From Paenibacillus rubinfantis (GTDB taxonomy: Bacteria; Bacillota; Bacilli; Paenibacillales; Paenibacillaceae), in assembly GCF_001486505.1 (NCBI RefSeq), contig NZ_LN909064.1, forward strand, positions 603,812 to 667,811: a stretch of 64,000 nucleotides of DNA, given 5' to 3'. Below the pieces are notes generated by a model. The model was not told the DNA's origin. It did not search any database and saw nothing but the letters and a program-made list of their open reading frames with translations. This document shows, one piece after another, positions 41,024-48,658 of the stretch. Every line of letters begins with the position of its first letter. Position 1 is the stretch's first letter. A program made the translations under genes and the position numbers.

Positions 41024-41055
41024 CTGTCTCTCATACACACCTCACAACACCCAAC
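41024..41055. other. Degraded Tn5/Nextera adapter sequence inside mutY
   Basis: 41024-41042 (CTGTCTCTCATACACACCT) matches the Tn5 mosaic end at 17 of 19 bases. The next ~14 bases resemble the Read-1 adapter continuation (GACGCTGCCGACG) with several changes. The frames give SLIHT and VSHTHLTTP, close to the well-known adapter-derived peptides SLIHI and VSYTHLTLP. The extent beyond 41042 is uncertain. Confidence 0.85.
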
Positions 41056-41056
41056 G

Positions 41057-41280
41057 CCTTGCACCTGCGCGACCAACTTACGTGCAGGCTCCAAGGACGC
41101 GGCGTCGGGGCCACACGGGGCGGCGCAGCCGGCTCGGCGGCGGCCCCGGTGTTAGCCGGAGGCGGGGCCGCTGCCGATGACACCTCCGCCGAGTACCGGT
41201 GGATCACTCGGCAGGACATGGACAACCTCGCGTTCCCGAACGTGTTCCTGCGCATTCTGAACGGGTACTTTGGCGCTTAA
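41057..41280 (+). CDS. mutY: MutY, C-terminal remnant after the adapter junction
   Basis: In a different frame from the N-terminal part, the sequence ends [29 protein letters not shown], the normal C-terminus of MutY (last strand and helix of the NUDIX-like domain). The preceding Gly/Ala-rich stretch is low complexity and may be partly linker. No start codon belongs here. Confidence 0.75.
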
Positions 41281-41346
41281 TGCGCCGTAGCTCTCAGGAA
41301 GCAGCGTAGAGGCCACTCGGCAAGCGGATTGCTCGCGCAAGCAGAG

Positions 41347-41536
41347 AAATAGCGGTAAATCTTACCGCTATTTCATTGGAATCGCCCGTTTGGAGCGAAA
41401 TAGCGGTACAAATTGGCCTTATTGCAGGCAAATCCGCCTGTTGAGGCGGCAATCCGGGCAAATAAGGCCATAAATTACCGCTATTTGCGGTGGGGCGCCT
41501 CCCGAGAGAGAGATAGCGGTATTTTTTACCGCTATC
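41347..41536. repeat. Four-palindrome intergenic element, copy A1
   Basis: Palindromes of class AATAGCGGTA...TACCGCTATT are centred near 41360, 41410.5, 41473 and 41524 (steps 50.5, 62.5, 51). Units 1 and 4 are self-complementary. Units 2 (AATAGCGGTACAAATTGGCC) and 3 are near reverse complements of each other, so the whole element is itself an inverted repeat. The central spacer has CCGCC-TGTTGA-GGCGG. It lies 67 bp after the mutY stop. Confidence 0.85.
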
Positions 41537-41636
41537 CAACCCCAACCATGCTGGCTGCCTAAATACAGCCAGCCCCGGCCGCGCGATGCGTTTGCATGGC
41601 GCGGCTTGTTGTGTAAAGTGTGTGGGGGATGGATGG

Positions 41637-41751
41637 AATGTTAATGTGGAGCGCTAAACGGTTCTGAACAGCACGGTACAACCAAGGCGCGAGACTAACT
41701 AGTGTGTTAAGAAGTAAAAGGTTGGAGCGAAGTGGTCGCTTGTCTGCACAA
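41637..41751. repeat. Companion module B1 of the duplicated block
   Basis: Direct-repeat partner of 42013-42131. The longest identical stretch begins ACCAAGGCGCGAGACTAACT and runs on as AGTGTGTTAAGAAG. TGGAGCGCTAAA, CAGCACGGT and CTTGTCTGCAC are also shared. No open frame or known element is recognised. A separate stem-loop (CCGCGC...GCGCGG) lies near 41579-41604 between A1 and B1. Confidence 0.75.
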
Positions 41752-41800
41752 CGGGGGCTTAGGAGGATCGTTCCAACTAGCTTACGTCAGAGCAGAAGCC

Positions 41801-41987
41801 ATAGCGGTAAATCTTACCGCTACTTCATTGGAATCGCCCATTTGGAGCGAAATAGCGGTACAAATTGGCCTTATTGCAGGCAAATTTGCCATCATTGGCG
41901 GTAATCCGGACAAATAGGGCCATAAATTACCGCTATTAGCGGCAAGGCGTCTCCCGAGAGAGGAATAGTGGTACTTTCTACCGCTAT
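41801..41987. repeat. Four-palindrome intergenic element, copy A2
   Basis: A diverged copy of A1, 452 bp downstream in the same orientation. Palindrome centres near 41811.5, 41862.5, 41925 and 41975 (steps 51, 62.5, 50). The spacer TTCATTGGAATCGCCC and TTTGGAGCGA between units 1 and 2 are kept almost unchanged from A1, as is CTCCCGAGAGAG between units 3 and 4. Confidence 0.85.
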
Positions 41988-42012
41988 CTGGCCTTTAGTT
42001 TGCTGGCTGGCG

Positions 42013-42131
42013 TGGAACGCTCATATGGAGCGCTAAAAGGAACTGGGCAGCACGGTGCAACCAAGGCGCGAGACTAACTAGTGTGTTAAGAAGACAAGGG
42101 GTAGAGGTAGGGGGGGACTTGTCTGCACGAA
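42013..42131. repeat. Companion module B2 of the duplicated block
   Basis: Second copy of the module at 41637-41751, in the same order behind A2. Together A1-B1 and A2-B2 form an imperfect tandem duplication of about 380-450 bp. Confidence 0.75.
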
Positions 42132-42147
42132 AGGTGCAATAGCAGCA

Positions 42148-42340
42148 TAGCGTAACGTGATAAAATCACCTTATTTGGCCACAAACCCCGGTTTTGGGCC
42201 AAATAGCGTTATAAAGTGTTCTTATTTTGAGCTTTAGAGCTCAGTTAGGGCGTAAATAGGGTGGATAAGGTGATTGAATCACGCTATTTCGGCTCAAAAC
42301 CGGATTTCGAGACCAATAGCGTTAAACATTCACCTTATTT
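42148..42340. repeat. Four-palindrome intergenic element, copy B
   Basis: Class GTGA-N5-TCAC/AATAGCGT...ACCTTATT. Centres at 42163, 42214, 42276 and 42327 (steps 51, 62, 51). Spacers also have dyads: GGCCACAAACC-CC-GGTTTTGGGCC between units 1 and 2, and GAGCTTTAGAGCTC in the middle. Follows A1 and A2 in the same gap between convergent genes. No gene is visible in 41281-42460. Confidence 0.85.
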
Positions 42341-42405
42341 CCCGCGAGTCCGCATGGATAAGGAATCGCCCGTTTGCCGCCCCCCCCCTCGCCCGCCGCA
42401 CACCA

Positions 42406-42439
42406 AAAAAGGAAGGCGCATCTCCGCGCCTTCCTTTTT
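42406..42439. terminator. Bidirectional terminator next to the 70-residue gene
   Basis: AAAAAGGAAGGCGC (42406-42419) pairs with GCGCCTTCCTTTTT (42426-42439) around ATCTCC. A and T tails serve both strands. Confidence 0.9.
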
Positions 42440-42460
42440 CCCGTTGCCACGCAACGTGAA

Positions 42461-42673
42461 TTACATCATCCGGTTTTCTACGGATTTCATATGATTTTGC
42501 GTGTCTGGCTCGCGGTGTTCCTCGCCTTCGACTTTGCCGAGGTCGGGAGTGGCCCCGCCGCCGGTTACGCTGTGGGCGAAGTTGGTGAACTGCTTCTTAT
42601 GCGCATCCTCCGCGTGTTTGGAGGCGAGAAGCTCCTCCGGGTCATTCGTCAATTTACGCTTTTGCTCAGCCAT
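42461..42673 (-). CDS. Small hydrophilic protein, 70 residues, downstream of sodA
   Basis: MAEQKRKLTNDPEELLASKHAEDAHKKQ... is charged throughout, with HSVTGGGATPDLGKVEGEEHREPDTQNH in the second half, and no membrane or signal segment. It looks like a small, possibly disordered protein; I recognise no family. It starts 36 bp after the sodA stop on the same strand with GGAGG (minus strand) upstream of the ATG, so it is probably cotranscribed with sodA. Confidence 0.7.
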   Translation of the reverse strand: MAEQKRKLTNDPEELLASKHAEDAHKKQFTNFAHSVTGGGATPDLGKVEGEEHREPDTQNHMKSVENRMM

Positions 42674-42708
42674 AGATGTATCCTCCTTCGTTCGTAAAGA
42701 ACATCGCG

Positions 42709-43323
42709 TTATTTTTTCGAAGCTTCATAACGACGGTTGACTTCGTCCCAGTTGATGACATTCCAGAACGCGGCGATGTAGTCTGGCCGTTTGTTTTGAT
42801 ACTTCAGATAATAGGCGTGCTCCCATACGTCAAGGCCAAGAATCGGCGTCAAGCCCTCGGAGAGCGGGTTGTCCTGGTTCGCTGTGCTGGTGACGGCGAG
42901 CTTGCCGTCCTTGCCGACGACCAACCATGCCCAGCCGCTGCCAAACCGGGTTGTTGCTGCTTTGGTGAAATCCTCTTTGAATTTATCGAAGCCGCCGAGG
43001 TCGCTGTCAATGGCGGCAGCGACCGCACCGGTTGGCGCGCCTCCACCGCCGGGACCGATAACCTTCCAGAACAAGCTGTGGTTGGCATGGCCGCCGCCGT
43101 TGTTGCGTACGGCCGTACGGATGCTCTCAGGAACAGCATCTAGGTTGGAGATCAGCTCCTCCACGCTTTTGTTCTGCAGATCCGGGGCACTTTCCAGCGC
43201 GGCGTTCAAGTTTGTCACGTAGGTGTTGTGGTGCCGGTCATGGTGGATATTCATCGTTTGTTCATCAATATGAGGTTCCAAAGCGTTTGCCGGATAAGGC
43301 AGCGCAGGTAATTCATGTGCCAT
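42709..43323 (-). CDS. sodA: Superoxide dismutase SodA (Mn/Fe family)
   Basis: 204 residues. Converts superoxide to peroxide and oxygen in the cytosol. [20 protein letters not shown] at the start, His27 in [22 protein letters not shown], and the C-terminal metal site [21 protein letters not shown] identify the family; GGHANH and ligand context favour manganese. ATG at 43323 is preceded by GGGAGGT; the longer frame to 43365 is discarded. Upstream are two cre-like sites (43498-43525). A second, fused SOD lies at 48634-49959. Confidence 0.95.
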   Translation of the reverse strand: MAHELPALPYPANALEPHIDEQTMNIHHDRHHNTYVTNLNAALESAPDLQNKSVEELISNLDAVPESIRTAVRNNGGGHANHSLFWKVIGPGGGGAPTGAVAAAIDSDLGGFDKFKEDFTKAATTRFGSGWAWLVVGKDGKLAVTSTANQDNPLSEGLTPILGLDVWEHAYYLKYQNKRPDYIAAFWNVINWDEVNRRYEASKK

Positions 43324-43497
43324 GATCGATTTTACCTCCCGTTTAATTTGCTCAAGACTCGTCATCCGAATATTAAGGCCATCGGCAGCAAACCAACCTC
43401 CCCCTTAACACCCGCATAACAATCCTATTATTGGTAACGCATAAAAATATATGCATATCTGAGAGGCGTTTAAGGACGTTTTGCAAAAGTTCACAAT

Positions 43498-43525
43498 TGT
43501 AAACGCTTAATATAAAGCGCTTTCA
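43498..43525. promoter_or_regulatory. Two adjacent cre-like sites in the sodA/GNAT divergent gap
   Basis: TGTAAACGCTTAAT (43498-43511) and, on the minus strand, TGAAAGCGCTTTAT (43512-43525) each match 12 of 14 positions of the CcpA consensus palindrome TGTAAGCGCTTACA or its accepted variants. They lie about 175 bp before sodA and 160 bp before the acetyltransferase gene. The rest of 43324-43683 shows no gene. Confidence 0.5.
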
Positions 43526-43683
43526 GAAGAAAAATGATGTATTTGGGAGATATCTATGGTTTAATGGACAAGGAAAGAGTTTTTTTCTCGTTTTTTGTCT
43601 GGAATCAAATATTCGGTTGATGTAAAACAGGGGGGTTCTTTTTACATCGGCCTATCTTGCGTGAAGAAAAGGGAGATCATAGC

Positions 43684-44127
43684 ATGCTTATTCGTTCCTT
43701 TCAGTTGAGTGATGTGAATCAAGTGATGGAGCTATTGCAGGTGGCCTTATCGGAAGATTGCTACGAAGATACCAAGTGCGCGTTTGCCAGACAACTTTCT
43801 TGGGATTCTGAACTGATTATGGTTGCGGAAGTCGAGGAAGAGATCAAAGGGGTATTGATTGGCACGATCGATCAGAATACGGGATGTATCTACCGCATGG
43901 CCGTACACCCTGAGTACCGCCGGCGCGGCGTTGGCCGCAGCCTCGTCTCCGCGATGGAACAGCGGTTCCAACAGCGGAATGTCCGTCGGATTATGGTCGC
44001 TGGAGATGAACACAATAAAGCGATCATGCCTCTGTACGAAGCGATGGGCTATGGAGCCAGCAAGTTTTTGGAAGCCTTCCAGAAGCTTGGTATTGCAGCA
44101 GCCCGGACGCTGACGGGATCCAATTGA
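43684..44127 (+). CDS. GNAT acetyltransferase
   Basis: 147 residues from ATG 43684 (GGGAGAT 7 nt upstream). Single GNAT domain: acetyl-CoA loop YRMAVHPEYRRRGVGRSLVSAME (about 75-95) and the C-terminal HNKAIMPLYEAMGYG. Substrate unknown; RimI-like proteins of this size modify protein N-termini or small molecules. Terminator downstream. Confidence 0.88.
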   Translation: MLIRSFQLSDVNQVMELLQVALSEDCYEDTKCAFARQLSWDSELIMVAEVEEEIKGVLIGTIDQNTGCIYRMAVHPEYRRRGVGRSLVSAMEQRFQQRNVRRIMVAGDEHNKAIMPLYEAMGYGASKFLEAFQKLGIAAARTLTGSN

Positions 44128-44161
44128 TGAAAATTTCCCAAAGCAAATTTGGGAAATGTTG

Positions 44162-44209
44162 AAGCATATCTTCCATCCATTGCAAATGGGTGAAGGATAT
44201 GCTTTTCTA
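44162..44209 (+). terminator. Terminator after the GNAT gene
   Basis: AAGCATATCTTCCATCCATT (44162-44181) pairs with AATGGGTGAAGGATATGCTT (44185-44204; a few mismatches), followed by TTCTATT. Confidence 0.75.
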
Positions 44210-44243
44210 TTATATAGATTGTTTAAATTTGATGAGGTGCAGG

Positions 44244-44855
44244 ATGGAAACGGTCATGGATTCAGATAGCAAAAGAACAGCGGAACTCGAAAACTCCGCC
44301 GGCAAGCCGCAACCGGACAGTCCGCAAGGCCGATGGGCGACGGAGCTGTGGGAGATGCTGAAGACGATCGTCATCGCCTTCGTCATCATGGTGCTGTTGA
44401 ATATATTTGTTTTTAACTTATCGATGGTGAAAGGGCAATCAATGCAGCCCACCCTGGAGGAGCAGGAGCGGCTATTCGTGGACAAGCTGGTGTACCGGTT
44501 AGGTCATCCGAAGCGCGGCGAGGTTGTTGTGCTGAAGGATCCCAGCGTTGATGCGGATCGGAAGCCGTTCCTGGTCAAGCGGATCGTAGCGGTCCCCGGG
44601 GATACGGTTGAGGTGCGCGAGGGTAAGCTGATCGTCAACGGGATCCCGCAGGATGAGCCTTATACGGACACGGTAATCGAGGACGGCGACATGCCGGAGA
44701 TGAAGCTGAACGCCGGGAGTTATTTCGTGATGGGCGATAACCGCCACGCCGGACGGAGCAAAGACAGCCGCTATTTCGGCAGCGTGAAGGAGAAATGGAT
44801 CGTTGGCCGCGCGGAATTCGTTTTTTGGCCGATTGCCAAGATCCGTGATTTATAA
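44244..44855 (+). CDS. lepB: Type I signal peptidase
   Basis: 203 residues. Single N-terminal membrane anchor (TIVIAFVIMVLLNIFVFNL, about 41-59), catalytic Ser66 in KGQSMQPTL and Lys112 in PFLVKRIVAVPGD, then MGDNRHAGRSKDSRYFG. Cleaves signal peptides of exported proteins outside the membrane. ATG 44244 has GAGG 6 nt upstream; the frame extends to 44190 inside the terminator and is not preferred. Confidence 0.92.
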   Translation: METVMDSDSKRTAELENSAGKPQPDSPQGRWATELWEMLKTIVIAFVIMVLLNIFVFNLSMVKGQSMQPTLEEQERLFVDKLVYRLGHPKRGEVVVLKDPSVDADRKPFLVKRIVAVPGDTVEVREGKLIVNGIPQDEPYTDTVIEDGDMPEMKLNAGSYFVMGDNRHAGRSKDSRYFGSVKEKWIVGRAEFVFWPIAKIRDL

Positions 44856-44879
44856 GCCGTTTTCTTGGGAGGATGAACA

Positions 44880-45320
44880 GTGAAGGAAATTACGATTTAT
44901 ACGGATGGGGCATGCTCCGGAAATCCGGGTCCAGGAGGATGGGGCGCGGTGCTGATGTTTAACGGGCATCGGAAGGAGCTGTCCGGCGGCGAAAAAATGA
45001 CCACCAACAACCGCATGGAAATTCAAGCGGTGATTTCGGCCCTTAGTCACTTGAAGGAGCCCTGTCAAGTAAAGGTCTACAGCGACTCCGCTTATGTGGT
45101 CAACTGCTTTCAGCAGAATTGGATCCGCGGGTGGCTTAAGAACGGGTGGAAGAACAGCAGGAACCAGCCCGTCGAGAACCGCGACCTATGGGAAGAGCTG
45201 TGGCGGCTGATGGGCATCCATAAGGTGGAATACGTCAAGGTCAAGGGGCATAGCGACAACGAGCTGAACAATCATTGCGACCTGTTGGCACGGGAAGCGA
45301 TCAAACGTTTATCTTCGTAA
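44880..45320 (+). CDS. rnhA: Ribonuclease H (RnhA type)
   Basis: 146 residues. Degrades the RNA strand of RNA:DNA hybrids. Catalytic acids: Asp9 (IYTDGACSGNPGPGGWG), Glu47 (NNRMEIQAV), Asp69 (VYSDSAYVVN) and the C-terminal GHSDNELNNHCD. It has the basic handle region NWIRGWLKNGWKNSRNQPVENRDLW of E. coli-type RNase HI, complete and of normal length. GTG 44880 with GGGAGG upstream, 24 bp after the signal peptidase gene. Confidence 0.94.
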   Translation: MKEITIYTDGACSGNPGPGGWGAVLMFNGHRKELSGGEKMTTNNRMEIQAVISALSHLKEPCQVKVYSDSAYVVNCFQQNWIRGWLKNGWKNSRNQPVENRDLWEELWRLMGIHKVEYVKVKGHSDNELNNHCDLLAREAIKRLSS

Positions 45321-45372
45321 AAATACAGCAGACAGCCATTACGACATCATGAACAGGAAGGAGGGGGAACAT

Positions 45373-46563
45373 ATGACAACGGCGGAAACCGGCTTAGCCC
45401 GTTTACCGGCTGGGGAAAGCCGCTGGGCGGAGCTGAAGCGGGAGATTAAAGAAGCGGCGGCGGAGCTAGGCATTGACGATATCGGTTTTGCCAGTGCCGA
45501 TCCGTTCCTGTCGCTCAAGTCAATTCTGCAGGACCGGCGCGACAAGGGGTATGAATCCGGCTTCGAGGAGCCGGATCTCGATAAGCGGGTGTACCCGGAA
45601 TTATCGCTAGAGCAGCCGGCTTCGTTGATTTCGATCGCGGTGGCGTATCCGTCGAAGATGGAGAATCCCCCGAAGTCGGCACCCGGCGAGCGGCGGGGGA
45701 TCTTGGCCCGCGCTGCCTGGGGGCGGGACTACCACCAGGTGCTCCGCGAAGCGATGGAGAAGCTCGAGAACTTCATTCGCGAGCGGGTGCCTGAAGCGCG
45801 AATCGAAAGCATGGTCGATACCGGCGCTTTGGTGGATCGGGCGGTAGCCGAGCGTGCGGGGATCGGCTTCAAGGGTAAAAACTGCGCCATCATCTCCCCC
45901 AAATGGGGCTCGTGGATTTATCTCGGCGAGTTGATCACAAACGTGCCGTTTCCTCCGGACACGCCGGTGGAGGAGGATTGCGGCGAGTGCACCAAATGCA
46001 TCGACGCGTGCCCGACGGGAGCGTTAGTGGGTCCCGGTGAGTTAAACGCGCAGCGGTGCATTTCTTTTTTGACGCAAACGAAGGGGTTTGTGGAAGAGGA
46101 ATTTATGGTGAAGATCGGCAACCGTCTTTACGGCTGCGATACATGCCAAGTGGTCTGCCCGAAAAACAAAGGCAAGTCCTGGAACCATCGGCCTGAACTG
46201 CAGCCCGACCCGGAGAAGGTGAAGCCGCTGTTACTGCCGCTGCTGGATTTAAGCAATCGCGAGTTCAAGGAACGGTTTGGCGACAGCGCTGCGGCCTGGA
46301 GAGGCAAGAAGCCGATCCAGCGCAATGCGGTGATTGCGCTTGGCAACTTCAAAGATCCGACTTCCGTGCCGAAATTAATAGATATACTACTCCATGATCC
46401 GCGGCCAGAGTTAAGGGGAACTGCAGCTTGGTCGCTAAGCCAAATCGGGGGCATGGAGGCTGAGGATGCGATCAGACGGGCGCTTGACGCGGAGCAGGAC
46501 GAAGAAGTGCAGGTCCGGCTTCGGGCTGCTAAGCAGAAGCTGCAAGCTTCCATCGGGGACTGA
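45373..46563 (+). CDS. queG: Epoxyqueuosine reductase QueG
   Basis: 396 residues. Cobalamin- and iron-sulfur-dependent last step of queuosine synthesis in tRNA. FASADPFLSLKSIL, VDTGALVDRAVAERAGIGFKGKN, a first [4Fe-4S] motif CGECTKCIDACPTGAL and a second YGCDTCQVVCPKNKG are all present, followed by C-terminal HEAT-like repeats (NAVIALGNFKDPTSVPKL, GTAAWSLSQIGG). ATG 45373 has GGAGGGGG upstream. No preQ1 riboswitch is seen. Confidence 0.94.
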   Translation: MTTAETGLARLPAGESRWAELKREIKEAAAELGIDDIGFASADPFLSLKSILQDRRDKGYESGFEEPDLDKRVYPELSLEQPASLISIAVAYPSKMENPPKSAPGERRGILARAAWGRDYHQVLREAMEKLENFIRERVPEARIESMVDTGALVDRAVAERAGIGFKGKNCAIISPKWGSWIYLGELITNVPFPPDTPVEEDCGECTKCIDACPTGALVGPGELNAQRCISFLTQTKGFVEEEFMVKIGNRLYGCDTCQVVCPKNKGKSWNHRPELQPDPEKVKPLLLPLLDLSNREFKERFGDSAAAWRGKKPIQRNAVIALGNFKDPTSVPKLIDILLHDPRPELRGTAAWSLSQIGGMEAEDAIRRALDAEQDEEVQVRLRAAKQKLQASIGD

Positions 46564-46588
46564 TATCCGGCAAGGGGGATAACTATAA

Positions 46589-47623
46589 ATGCGATTCATC
46601 AGTATCGAGGATATCGAACCGGGGCAACATTTGGGTAAAACCGTGTATTCGGCGAACGGAACTGTGCTATTGTCGGCAGGTGTTCAGCTTACGGTTTTCA
46701 TGATCAACACGCTGAAGCGGATCGGCGTGACGATGTTATATATTAAGGATCCGGATTTTGAGGATGTCGAAGTGGAAGACGTGCTGAGCGAGTCGACCAA
46801 ACAGGCCGTGTTCCGGGACATGTCCGAAACGCTACAGGCGATCCGTTCCGGTAAGGATTGGAGTACGCGCAAGATCAGCAACAGCGTTGACTCCCTGCTG
46901 ACCGATGTGCTCAATAGCAAAGAAGTGCTGCTGCAGCTGACCGATATCCGGACGGCGGATAATGCCGGCTATCTTCATGCGGTGAACGTCAGCCTGATTT
47001 CGTCTATGATTGGACTTAACCTCGGGTTGGGGTATTCCCAGCTCAAGGATTTAGCCATTGGCGCGTTGCTGCACGATATCGGCAAATCGCTGGAGCTGCC
47101 GGAGGGGGCCGATCCCGAAGACCCCAAAAACCATCACACCTGGCGGGGATACGAGCTGCTGCGCCATAAACGTGAATTTAATCTGCTGATCGCCCACACG
47201 GCGTTGCAGCATCATGAACGTCCGGACGGCAACGGCATGCCGCGGGGGCTCGCGGGAGATGAAATCCATCTGTTTCCGCGAATTGTCGCGGTAGCCAATA
47301 TGTACGACAATTTGATCAGCGGCGGAAGCAAGGACGGGCGGGTTTTGCTGCCGCATGAAGCCTGCGAGCATCTGATGGCCTGCTCGGAGCAGGAGCTGGA
47401 CCACGAGGTGCTGGTGGAGTTTACGCGAATTATTTCCGTTTATCCGAATGGAACCTCGGTCCGGTTGGGGACGAAGGAGACCGGTGTAGTTGTAAGACAG
47501 CACCGGGGTTTGCCGGGCCGACCGGTCATTCGGATCGTGCGGGGCACCGGCGACGAGCTGGACGTCAACGAAGTGGATCTGGCGACGGAAACAACGTTGT
47601 TTATCGAGGCGGTTTTGGCCTGA
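46589..47623 (+). CDS. HD-GYP domain protein (c-di-GMP phosphodiesterase-like), GYP replaced by GMP
   Basis: 344 residues. N-terminal DUF3391-like region (MRFISIEDIEPGQHLGKTVY), then an HD-GYP core with HD at 162-163 (GALLHDIGKS), HHTWRGYELL and HHE at 208-210. The canonical HHExxDGxGYP reads HHERPDGNGMP, with Tyr replaced by Met. Metal ligands look intact, so hydrolysis of cyclic di-GMP is plausible, but the change affects a motif used for partner and substrate contacts. It sits 25 bp behind queG with AAGGGGG as ribosome site. Confidence 0.88.
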   Translation: MRFISIEDIEPGQHLGKTVYSANGTVLLSAGVQLTVFMINTLKRIGVTMLYIKDPDFEDVEVEDVLSESTKQAVFRDMSETLQAIRSGKDWSTRKISNSVDSLLTDVLNSKEVLLQLTDIRTADNAGYLHAVNVSLISSMIGLNLGLGYSQLKDLAIGALLHDIGKSLELPEGADPEDPKNHHTWRGYELLRHKREFNLLIAHTALQHHERPDGNGMPRGLAGDEIHLFPRIVAVANMYDNLISGGSKDGRVLLPHEACEHLMACSEQELDHEVLVEFTRIISVYPNGTSVRLGTKETGVVVRQHRGLPGRPVIRIVRGTGDELDVNEVDLATETTLFIEAVLA

Positions 47624-47726
47624 ATCCTTGAATCGCGGCAGGCTGGATGCTATGATATTTGGAGTGCGCCAGCCCGTAAATCAGGGGCTAGGGGCTGCAC
47701 GATATTAATTCAGGGGTGGCTGAAGC

Positions 47727-47969
47727 ATGGATATCGTTATTCCAATTATTACTTTAATCGTCGGTCTGGTTGGCGGCTTTGCGATTGGGGTCTTTTACCT
47801 CCGCAGACAGCTCACGAAGATGCAGAGCGATCCGCAGATGCTGCAGAAGATGGCCAAGCAAATGGGGTACAACCTGAACGGCAAGCAGATGCAGCGCGCG
47901 CAGCAGATGATGAAAAATCAAGGCGGACAAGCGCCGGGAGCGGGACGTCCAACAAAGAAGAAAAGATAA
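47727..47969 (+). CDS. yneF: YneF-family small membrane protein
   Basis: 80 residues. One N-terminal membrane segment (IVIPIITLIVGLVGGFAIGVFYLRRQL), then a basic amphipathic region with QLTKMQSDPQMLQKMAKQMGYNLNGKQM, as in UPF0154/YneF. Function unknown in any organism I know of. GGGGTGG upstream of the ATG. Confidence 0.9.
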   Translation: MDIVIPIITLIVGLVGGFAIGVFYLRRQLTKMQSDPQMLQKMAKQMGYNLNGKQMQRAQQMMKNQGGQAPGAGRPTKKKR

Positions 47970-48013
47970 AGTAACGTTTCGCCATACTTTATTGAAAGGA
48001 GGAGGCGCTGAAG

Positions 48014-48607
48014 ATGGCTGGATTGAAAGATTACGTCAACAAGCAGGTAGGCGACAATCGGGAGCAAATCGAGCATCATGTTCGGGAAATCCTGAAATTG
48101 ATCGGGGAAGACGTGGAACGCGAGGGGCTTCTTGAAACCCCGGCTCGAGTAACGCGGATGTACGAGGAGATTTTTGCCGGATATGAAGTGGATCCGCGGG
48201 ACGTCCTGGGCGTGACCTTTGAGGAAAACCACGAGGAGCTGGTGATCGTCAAAGACATCGTCTACTATAGTCAATGCGAGCATCATATGGCGCCTTTCTT
48301 CGGCAAAGCCCATATCGGCTATATTCCAAGCGGCCGGATCGCCGGGCTCAGCAAGCTGGCCCGACTGGTTGAAGCGGTAACCCGCCGCCTGCAAGTGCAG
48401 GAGCGGATCACCTCGCAAATTGCCGACATCATGGACGAGGTATTGCAGCCGAAAGGCGTAATGGTCGTCGTCGAGGGTGAGCATCTGTGCATGTGCGCCC
48501 GCGGCGTCAAGAAGCCGGGTAGCAAAACCGTAACCTCAGCCGTACGCGGAAGCTTCCGCAAGGATGCAGCCGCTCGGGCGGAGTTTTTGTCCTTGCTAAA
48601 GGAATAG
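48014..48607 (+). CDS. folE: GTP cyclohydrolase I FolE
   Basis: 197 residues. Makes dihydroneopterin triphosphate from GTP, first step of folate synthesis (and of queuosine precursors, cf. queG nearby). [17 protein letters not shown], zinc/active-site stretch [43 protein letters not shown] and [25 protein letters not shown] with the second Cys. AAGGAGGAGG lies just upstream. Confidence 0.95.
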   Translation: MAGLKDYVNKQVGDNREQIEHHVREILKLIGEDVEREGLLETPARVTRMYEEIFAGYEVDPRDVLGVTFEENHEELVIVKDIVYYSQCEHHMAPFFGKAHIGYIPSGRIAGLSKLARLVEAVTRRLQVQERITSQIADIMDEVLQPKGVMVVVEGEHLCMCARGVKKPGSKTVTSAVRGSFRKDAAARAEFLSLLKE

Positions 48608-48621
48608 AGCCTTTCATGCCA

Positions 48622-48658
48622 AATGGCAGCCGTTTAAAACGGCTGCCATTTTAATTTT
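48622..48658. terminator. Bidirectional terminator between folE and sodF-like gene
   Basis: AATGGCAGCCGTTT (48622-48635) pairs with AAACGGCTGCCATT (48637-48650), then TTAATTTT. On the minus strand the A/T run is weaker. It overlaps the 3' end of the SodF-like gene (48634). Confidence 0.85.

Noticed and set aside
41347..41987. Possible CRISPR array
   Set aside because: Units are palindromic, alternate in spacing (51/62/51), share their spacers between copies A1 and A2, and no cas genes are near.
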